In this document: in pieces, positions 41,538-50,700 of the stretch
Numbering within the stretch: position 1 is the stretch's first letter
How the letters are laid out: each line of letters opens with the position of its first letter
Source: an uncultured Saprospiraceae bacterium
Lineage (GTDB): Bacteria; Bacteroidota; Bacteroidia; Chitinophagales; Saprospiraceae
Direction: 5' to 3'
Assembly (NCBI GenBank): GCA_937951615.1
Contig: CALFBH010000020.1
Coordinates: 1-51,672, forward strand
Length of the DNA stretch: 51,672 nucleotides
Position numbers and translations under genes: made by a program
The notes under the pieces: model-generated
What the model was told of the DNA's origin: nothing
Databases searched by the model: none
Seen by the model: only the letters and a program-made list of their open reading frames with translations

Positions 41538-44519
41538 TTAGAAATTATAAGTCACCGAACCACTGACTACCCTCGGCAAAATAGGTCGTACAAAATACGG
41601 ATTAGGCGTATCAGCAGTTGCGTTTTGCTGAATCAATTCAGGTGTCACATCTTCTGGTGTCTGACCAAGAAAACCTAAGCCATCAAAATTCATCAGTCCG
41701 GCAGAATTGAACAGGTTGCTGACTCTTACAGAAGCTTCAAATCTTTTACTCAGTTGCCCTTCCAAACCTGCGCTGAATACACTGAAGTCGGGCAGTTGGA
41801 GGGTGTTGCGTCTATTGGCTTCCCGCTTGCCTGTATATCGCCAATTGGCAAAGAGCTTATAGCGCTGCATGATTTTATAACTGGCGGTGAGATCTAGCAT
41901 TACTTTGGGGACATCACTCACGGCATTACCACTAAAATCTTCTATATAATCATCACTCACGGCACCTGTAGCTATCGGATTTCCATCGGCATCAGGATAA
42001 GGACTGAAACCTATATTCGTGGGATCATCGGGGTGCACTTCTCCTATAAAAACCGGATCGGCAGTACCATTGACATTATAATAACTAAAATCAGCAAAAC
42101 GCGGATTTTGTAAAGTCATGGCTAATCTGATATTCATGTTTTTAAATGGATTGGCGAAAGCCTCTATTTCTGTACCCAATGTTTGTATATCATTAAAAGT
42201 AGTTGGTGTAAAAATGAGCAAACCATCCTGCCCCGCAACAACCAACTGGAAAGCTACATCATTCATTTGACTATAAAAACCAGTCATAAACACAGCAAAC
42301 TTTCTGCTGCGCAACTTGACCCCAACTTCTCCCATGTATATTTTTTCCGTGAAGCCTTTAGTAATGGCTTGATTTTCAAAATTGAAAATATAATAACCCA
42401 GTTCGGGGGCTTTATTTCCTTTTGTAAAACGGGCATAAGTTGCAAGTCCTTCATTGAATTTATAATTCAAACCCAAAGAACCAGAAAGATAACTGTAGTT
42501 AAATTGATAATCGTCATATTGACCATTGCCATAACGTGTTCCTGCATCATAGAAAGAAGTATAATCACCATCAATGCCATCAGGAATTTCAATCAATCCA
42601 CCAAGCAAAGAAGTGAAAGGCAAGTCTTCATTGGCTACCTCAAAACGTTCTTTTTTTCCATTATGAATGACCGTTTCGTAGCGCAAGCCTGCATCAATGC
42701 TAAGCTGCTTATTTACTGTCCATAATTCATTTGCGAAAAGCGCGTAAGTAGATGAAGTTGCTTCATTATTATTATACTGAGAACCATAAGCGATGACACC
42801 CGTTTCCGGATCGGAAAAATCAAGGACAGGACGTTCTGTATCAGTAGAATTAAATGTATTTTGATGACTAATGTGCATCGTGCGAGGACGAGCTTCAAGC
42901 GTTCCCAATATAGCATCGCCATTCCACAAAACATCGGTAATCGCAACAGAACCATAAGCTCCCGCAGTGAAGCGATGGTCTTTCAATTCTTTGGAAATAG
43001 AAAACTGATTCATGATGTCGTGTACCAGATTGCGAGAATGAAAAGCTGCACCTGCATACATCTGTGGCCCAATCGAATTGATGTCCTGACTTGTGCTGAA
43101 TAAAAGTTCACCTGTCGCAACATCTGAGTAAGTAAAATCATTCAAAATCAAACTGGTGATCGGCGGGAAGCCGTAGAAATCCGTCAGTCCTGTTTCAGTA
43201 TCCAAGACAATATTGCCAGCATATTGAAAATAATCCATATCCGCGAGAGAATATTTTACATTATTTCTCAAAATCAAATCTTTACCAATTTGCTGACTGA
43301 TTTCCATACCTGCTGAAATATTGAGCACTTCCACGCCTCGGTCAGAATCATATTTTCTTTTGGCATCAGGTGTGTTGATGAGTCGTTCCCCGTCAGGGAT
43401 ATTGTCTGAACTATAAGATGGATAAAATGCACTATTATTCAAATCAAAATTACTAAAAACATTAGGTGAGCTTAGTGGCTCAGTCGTGCCTGTACCCGTA
43501 ACTGGAATATGCCCAAAACGGGTCACACGGTCATTGAGAAATTTACCATAGAATTTGAGTTTGCCCCGATTGTGTTTTTTGACAAGGTTAAATTTAAGTT
43601 GTCCGCCTACATTTGCAGCATAAGGCAGGTCGCGCGCGCCTTCATCGAAGCGATAAAATCCGCCGATATTAGAATACCAGCCTGCTTTGCCCATTGGACC
43701 GCCCATGTTGAAATCTGCACGGGAAAATGGATTTCCACTGCCCTGTACGCCACCTTGTATTTTGAAAAGCCCCTTTACGATTTCGCCGCCTTCTTTAGAT
43801 ATAAAATTAAAAATACCGCCTGGTGCATTGCTGGACGCAATAGAGGCACTACCACCACGAATGCCCTCAAAACGCCCGACTGTCAGGTCATTTCGATGGT
43901 ACATGTCCACAAAATTGAATTGATATTGTGTGCTCATCACAGGCAAGCCGTCTTCTTGGAGCGAGACATAATGAAAGCCCGGTAGCCCACGCGCACCTGA
44001 AGCCAAGCCTCTTGAATACACCAAAGCTCCGATTTCACCACTAGACTGATCGACATAAGTGCCAGGGACAGCGGTGAGCAAATCACCCGTGCCGCGTGGA
44101 TTGCGCTGTTCTATCAAATCGGGTGCAAGCGTAGTAATGGCAACGCTGGATTCGAGTTTGGTGCGCTGGTCAAAACTTCCAGTCACAATAACCTCGTCCA
44201 TTTGCAGGGCATCTACTCCGAGTTGGACATTTGCTGCTGTATTTTTACCTGCCTGTACAGTGATTTGCTGCTCGACAGTAGAAAAACCAATATAGACGAA
44301 TTGAAGTGTATAATTGCCAGGAGCGACATCGCGAATGATGTATTTGCCATCAAGATCAACTGTTGTACCAGTCGTTGTTTCTTTTATAATAACATTCGCA
44401 CCAATGAGTGGAATGTCATCTTTGTCCGTTACACTGCCACTAATTGTTCCGTTTTGCTGGGCAAATAATAAGCTGTAGCTTAATAACAAGAAGGGGAGCA
44501 GGCTTAGCCATTTTTTCAT
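41538..44519 (-). CDS. TonB-dependent outer-membrane receptor
   Basis: A 993-residue receptor; the ATG at 44519 gives the signal peptide MKKWLSLLPFLLLSYSLLFAQ. A carboxypeptidase-like domain (about 25-110; GTISGSVTDKDDIPLIGANV) is followed by the plug (DEVIVTGSFDQRTKLESSVA, then GTGDLLTAVPGTYVDQSS and GGIFNFISKEGG) and a long barrel ending SGSVTYNF. It is convergent with the synthetase operon, not part of it, but may serve the same compound. No SusD-like partner lies beside it, so it is not a typical SusC/SusD glycan system. Cargo unknown. Confidence 0.9.
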   Translation of the reverse strand: MKKWLSLLPFLLLSYSLLFAQQNGTISGSVTDKDDIPLIGANVIIKETTTGTTVDLDGKYIIRDVAPGNYTLQFVYIGFSTVEQQITVQAGKNTAANVQLGVDALQMDEVIVTGSFDQRTKLESSVAITTLAPDLIEQRNPRGTGDLLTAVPGTYVDQSSGEIGALVYSRGLASGARGLPGFHYVSLQEDGLPVMSTQYQFNFVDMYHRNDLTVGRFEGIRGGSASIASSNAPGGIFNFISKEGGEIVKGLFKIQGGVQGSGNPFSRADFNMGGPMGKAGWYSNIGGFYRFDEGARDLPYAANVGGQLKFNLVKKHNRGKLKFYGKFLNDRVTRFGHIPVTGTGTTEPLSSPNVFSNFDLNNSAFYPSYSSDNIPDGERLINTPDAKRKYDSDRGVEVLNISAGMEISQQIGKDLILRNNVKYSLADMDYFQYAGNIVLDTETGLTDFYGFPPITSLILNDFTYSDVATGELLFSTSQDINSIGPQMYAGAAFHSRNLVHDIMNQFSISKELKDHRFTAGAYGSVAITDVLWNGDAILGTLEARPRTMHISHQNTFNSTDTERPVLDFSDPETGVIAYGSQYNNNEATSSTYALFANELWTVNKQLSIDAGLRYETVIHNGKKERFEVANEDLPFTSLLGGLIEIPDGIDGDYTSFYDAGTRYGNGQYDDYQFNYSYLSGSLGLNYKFNEGLATYARFTKGNKAPELGYYIFNFENQAITKGFTEKIYMGEVGVKLRSRKFAVFMTGFYSQMNDVAFQLVVAGQDGLLIFTPTTFNDIQTLGTEIEAFANPFKNMNIRLAMTLQNPRFADFSYYNVNGTADPVFIGEVHPDDPTNIGFSPYPDADGNPIATGAVSDDYIEDFSGNAVSDVPKVMLDLTASYKIMQRYKLFANWRYTGKREANRRNTLQLPDFSVFSAGLEGQLSKRFEASVRVSNLFNSAGLMNFDGLGFLGQTPEDVTPELIQQNATADTPNPYFVRPILPRVVSGSVTYNF

Positions 44520-44639
44520 AATACACTGTTTTTCTCTTATATCTTGATTACAAATCGGGCGCAAAATAGTGTTTTTTACCAATATGTTGCGAAGACAGAA
44601 AGCACTAATCGTATATTAGTTCGGTGTATTATGTTTTTC

Positions 44640-44681
44640 AAACCTCAGAGCATGCTTAAATTTAAACATGCTTTGAGGTTT
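44640..44681. promoter_or_regulatory. 42-bp near-perfect palindrome upstream of TonB gene
   Basis: Arms of 21 bases pair at 19 positions around a central AAATTT (words AAACCTC and GCATGCTTAAA). It lies about 120 bases before the TonB receptor start and just beyond the terminator of the adhesin gene. It may be an operator, a second terminator or a mobile palindrome. Confidence 0.5.
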
Positions 44682-44697
44682 GCTTACAGACATATAT

Positions 44698-44731
44698 TAA
44701 AAAAGCCGCATCCCTTACGAGATGCGGCTTG
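44698..44731 (-). terminator. Rho-independent terminator of adhesin gene
   Basis: Perfect 10-base arms (AAGCCGCATC at 44703-44712 and complement at 44721-44730) around an 8-base loop, followed on the minus strand by six T. It lies 22 bases after the adhesin stop codon. Confidence 0.9.
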
Positions 44732-44751
44732 TATAATTCATCAAAGCTGTT

Positions 44752-47700
44752 TTATTTTCTAACAACTTTTTCAACTGATTGCTGCGTGCCGTCATCCAGT
44801 ACGATGAAGTACATCGCAGAGGCAAAACGAGACAGATCAACTACTTCCGTATTCAGTCCCAATTCAGGAGTAAAAGCTTTCTCCCAGATCGTACGACCTA
44901 ATACATCCAGTACTTTCAATCTCACTGCATCTCTGTCATTGACTTCAAAAGTAACAATGACTTCGTCTTCTGTCGGGTTCGGATAAACATCGACTACGCC
45001 GAAGCCGTCTCCCAGACATTCTATCGTTTCTATTCTTGATACTGTGTTGCTGCCATCTAGCTCTACTATACGAAGGCGGTAGTAATAACGAGACAGTACT
45101 GCACTCTCATCTCTGAAAGAATAGTTCTGTGCATTTGTTGAATTACCCTGTGACTGTACTTCACCAACCGCTACATAATCCACTCCATTCGTAGAACGCT
45201 CTACTACAAAGTGGGAGATGTTCGATTCAGTACTCGTTGACCAGGTCAGTAAATAATCATCTTCTCCACAATCACCATCAAAAGCAGTCAGTTCTAGTGG
45301 AAGTGTCGGACAATTAACGGGAATACTCGTTGTACACCCCAACTGATCCATCACAATCACATCATAGATGCCTATCATAGTGATTACGGCCTGATTATTT
45401 GCCGTAAAGGTCACACCATTGTCGTAAGAATACAGCATACTGCCACCATTTGGCGAACTTGCTGTAACTACGATGAGTGCAGCCTCGTTGAACTGTGGTA
45501 AACAAACTCCTGAACCGGTAATTGCGGCAGGTTCATTCAATACTGCCTGTACGGTCATTGTGCATCCATTTGCATCCGTCACATCTGCCGTGTAAGTTCC
45601 CGCAGGAAGACCTGCCAGATTCTCACTTGTCGAACCATCATTCCAAAGATAAGTATAAGGTGGAGTTCCACCTGCTACTATCAGGTCAATCAGACCATCA
45701 GTACCTCCATTACATAATGGATCATTAGGTGTGGCAAAAGTAGTCATACGTGGTGGCTCGGTAATCGACAGAGAAGCTGCTGATGAACAGCCATTTGCAT
45801 CTGTCACCAAGACACTATAAATACCGGCACCAAGATTACCGATGTCCTCTGTTGTTGCTCCATTACTCCAAGCATACGTGTATGGGCCGGTACCGCCTGA
45901 TACCGTCAGATCCATATCGCCATCTGTATCTCCATTACACAGTAATTCATCTGATGTCAGTGTCGTGATTAGTGGTGCAGGTTCTGTGATCTCAACTGCT
46001 GCTACACCTACTGTACAACCATTCACATCGGTCACAACCACCGAATAAGTCCCTGCCGCTATATTGAACAGGTCTTCTGTTGCTGCTCCGTTACTCCAGG
46101 CGTAGGTATAAGGTGCTGTACCGCCGGATACCGAAATATCCACACTACCGTTCACTTCACCATTACAATTCACCATCACTGGTGCTATTGCATCTACGAC
46201 CGGTCCACCCTGATCATTCAGATTGACAGGTACATCTACTGAACAGCCATTTACATCCGTCACCACTACTGTGTAGTTACCGGATGACAGTCCAGTGAAA
46301 ACGCCGGTTCCATTGTTGATACCACCAAGTACATAAGTATAAGGTGGTGTTCCTGATGCCATTGTAATTACAATACCTCCATCTGCATTACCACAGTTTG
46401 GATCATTGGTCTGTACACCTGCTACTATTATATCAGCATTTTCATCCACTGTTGCGCTCGTCTGGAAAGTACAGCCATTCGCATCCGTGATAAATACAGT
46501 GTAAACACCACCACCAACACCATTCAGGTCTTCGGTAGAAGCTGTATTTGTCCATAGATAACTATAAGGTGCTGTACCGCCAGTAACCGTCAAATCTACC
46601 AGACCATCATTCGCACCTGGACAACTCGCATCCGTCGCAACGGCTGTAGCTCCAAGTACTTCAGGCTCTAAGAGATCGATCGTCGCTGACAAAGCACAAC
46701 CATTCGCATCAATGATCAGAACACCATAACTACCTGCTGACAGGTTGCTGATATCCTGAGTCGTTGCTCCTGTATTCCAAGTATAACTATATGGTGGCGT
46801 ACCTCCGAAGACCGTCAAATCTACGTCTCCATTCGTATCACCATTACATAATAGTGCGTCTCCTGTCAATGTTGAACTTAATACAGTTGGTTCAGTAACT
46901 TCTGCCATCAAGGCTGCTATACAGCCGTTCGCATCTGTGATCGTTACTGAATAAGTGCCAGCTTCGAGGTTCGCCAGATCTTCTACATCATCGTTGTCGC
47001 CAGTGCCATCATTATCCCAGTCGAAGGTATAAGGTGGTGTACCGCCTACTACATCAATGTCAATAGATCCATTCGTCTCTCCATTACAATCTACGGCAGT
47101 TACATTATTGATTGCTGCGGTTTGCGCGCCCTGATCATTTAGTGTTGCCATAACGTTTTCTGTACAACCATTCGCATCCGTCACTACAATAGTGTAAGCT
47201 CCTGCGCTTAAACCCGTGAACGTACCTGTTGCCTGCTGCGTACCGCCATTCAGACTGTAAAGCAGACCGGGGATACCACCACTGCCTGTCACTGAAATCT
47301 CACCATTGCTGCCTCCACAGGCAGGATCAATTGTTGCTGGTGGACTCAACGCAATCGCTATAGGCTCTGTAATTACCGCTGTTGCATTGCTCATACAACC
47401 ATTCGCATCTGTGATCACTACACCATAGATACCTGCTCCGAGACCACTTGCCGTGGCTGAAACCTGGCTACCTGCCGCTGTATCCCACTGATACGTATAA
47501 GATGTTGTACCACCTGCTCCGGCTGCACTTACGCTGCCATTCGTATCGCCATTACAAACCACACTGCCATCTGTCGTGGCTATACTTACTGCGCTTGCCG
47601 GTTCTGTGATTGTTACACTTAAGGCAGCTACACAGCCATTAGCGTCAGCTATCTGTAAATTATAAGTCCCGGCTGGCAGACCAGAAAGGTTCTGACTGTC

Positions 47701-50700
47701 GTCAAAATCGCCTGTACCGTCATTATCCCAGTCGAAGCTATAACCAGGTGTTCCACCTGAAACACTTACATTAATCGCCCCTGTTGCATCTCCGAAACAC
47801 AGTACATTCGTCTGTGAGGCAAGAGCTACTGCCGGTGCGCCCTGATCTGTCAGTGTCGCTGTTACGCTTTCCGTACAACCATTCGCATCTGTGATCACTA
47901 TCGTATAAGCTCCCGCTCCAAGTCCTGTATAAGAACCCGTTGCCTGAGCTCCACCGCCATTCAGACTGTAGGTCAGTGGTGGAGTACCGCCACTCGCACT
48001 TACATCAATTGAACCATCGCTCGCTCCACAGGCCGGATTTACCGTGACCGGAGGATTTACTACTATTGCGGCGGGTTCTGTGATGTTTGCTGTTGCATTC
48101 ATCGTACAACCATTTGCATCAGTAATTACTACCGTGTAGCTACCTGCACCAAGACCACCTGCTGTTGCAGTTGTCTGATTGCCAGTTGATGCATCCCATT
48201 GATAAGAATAGGGTGCTGTACCGCCGCTTGCTGTTACATTTACACTGCTATTGGTATTTCCATTACATAATAATGAACCGTCGGTTGGCATAGCTGCCAG
48301 CGTAGCAGGTTCGGTAATTATTGCACTTTCTGTTATTGTACAGCCATTGGCATCTGTTATAACTACTGTATAGATTCCTGCACCAAGACCAAAGGCGGTC
48401 GTGGTCGTCTGATTACCTGCTGCTGCATCCCATTGATAGGTGTAGGGGGCTGTACCGCCACTGGCTGTAACACTTACAGTGCTGTCTGTTAATCCATTAC
48501 AGGATACAGCTCCATCCACTCCGACGGCCGCTAAAGCGACAGGTTCGGTAATCGTTACACTAAGATTTGCCGTACAGTTGTTAGCGTCTGTTACCATAAG
48601 ATTGTAAACTCCTGCAGTCAGGCCAGATAAATCAGATGTAGTAGCTCCATTATCCCAGGCATAGGTATAAGGTGCTATACCCGATGACATTGTGATTGTA
48701 ATCGAGCCTGTTGCATCGCCGTTACAGGCCACATTCAGTTGATTGTTAAGCGTCACTACGGGGCCACCTATGTCACTCAGACTTACATTGGTTGTTTCTG
48801 TACAACCATTGGCATCTGTTGCTACAATAGCATAATTACCCGCAGCAAGACCAGTGTAAACACCTGTTATCTGGGCAGTGCCACCGTCTAAGCTATAAGT
48901 CAATGTACCTGTACCACCAGAAGCAGTTACACTAATTGAACCATTAGACAATCCACAGGCTGGATCTACCGTCGTAGCTGGATCTATTACAAGTAGAGCA
49001 GGCTCTGTAATTGTAGCACTTGTGTTCGTTGTACAACCATTGTCATCTGTAACAACAACTGTGTACGTTCCGGCTCCAAGACCACCAGCAGTAGCTGTTG
49101 TCTGGTTTCCTGTAGCTGTATCCCACTGATAAGAATAAGGTGCTGTACCACTACTGGCTGCTACGCTTACACTTCCATTGGTATCACCATTACAGAGTAA
49201 TACCTCATCGGTTGGTGTTGCTACAAGCATTGTAGGTTCAGTTATTGTGGCTGTTTCTGTCATTGTACAACCATTTGCATCCGTCACAACTACCGTGTAT
49301 ATACCCGCACCAAGACCAAAGGCTGTCGTGGTGGTTTGATTGCCTGCCGCCGCATCCCACTGATAAGTATAAGGCGCAGTACCGCCAGAAGCCGTTACGT
49401 TTACACTACCATCCATATCGCCATTACAGGAAACAGCACCACCTGTTATGGAAGTCGCAAGGAGGGCTGGCTCCGTAATCACAGCACTCGCAGGCTCTGT
49501 ACAGCCGTTGGCATCTGTAATCACCACAGTATATGTACCAGTTCCAAGACCGGTTGCTGTTGCTGTGGTCTGATTACCAGCTGCGGCATCCCACTGATAG
49601 CTGTAAGGTGCTGTACCTCCGAAAACCATTACACTTACACTGCCGTTTGTGTTGTCATTACAAGCTAAAGCACCGTCGGTTGCGATAGCTGCAAGCAGCG
49701 TAGGTTCGGTAATCGTTAAACTTAGATTGGCCATACAGCCAAGCGCGTCCGTTATAACTACAGTATAGATACCTGCCGTAAGATCGCTTGGATCTTCCGG
49801 GTCATTTGTATCTCCAATACCATTATAATCCCAGTCTATCGAATAAGGCAGCGTACCGTCTGTTATATCTATGTCTATTGCGCCAATAGCATCACCATTA
49901 CAGGCTACATCCGTCTGAGTAACCAAGCTAATCGAGGGACCTCCAATATCATTCAGATTAACAGTTATAAAGTCATTACAACCGTTGTCATCTGTTACGA
50001 CTATCTGGTAGGTGCCTGCCGGTAAACCGACATAAGTGCCTGTCACCTGTCCGGGGCCACCGTCAAGGCTGTAAGACAATGTTCCCGTTCCGCCGGAAGC
50101 AGTTATAGTAATTGAGCCGTTTGACTGACCGCAGGCAGGATCGACTGTCGTCGCCGGATCTATCACTATTGGTGAAGGCTCTGTAATCGTCGTGGAGGCA
50201 GTTTCCGAACAACCATTATCATCCGTTACAGTCACTGTATAAATTCCTGCGCCAAGATTAATTGCAGTTGCTGTTGTTTGGTTACTAGCTGCGGCATCCC
50301 ACTGGTAAGCGTAAGGTTCCATTCCACCACTTGCGGCTATGCTTACACTACCGTTCATTTCTCCAGAGCAGGTTACATTCATCTGATTTACGAATATTGC
50401 TGTAGGCAATGGATTAACGGTATAACAGATGAAGTCCGTTAGGAAAACATCGTTATGACAGCCCATTGAAGTACTGCCTATTGTCGTTATATCATCTCCT
50501 ACACTTATCGGCAAGGGTGCCGGTGCATCATTGGTATCATAATTCAATACATGTACCTGATAACTACCCGCAGAAGGTGTTGTAAAGGTATGACAGGCTG
50601 GATTTGCACCGGCTTGGTCACCACTTGTTTGTACGACAAGATTATTCGCGTCTATCAACAGGAATACAAGTGCATAGCCTGCTGTTGTTGTATAATCCGT

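Noticed and set aside
45520-50405. Regular 225-235 bp DNA repeats, possibly a CRISPR-like or satellite array
   Set aside because: The repeats are in one open frame, translate to SprB domains and vary at codon positions; there are no short identical repeats with unique spacers.
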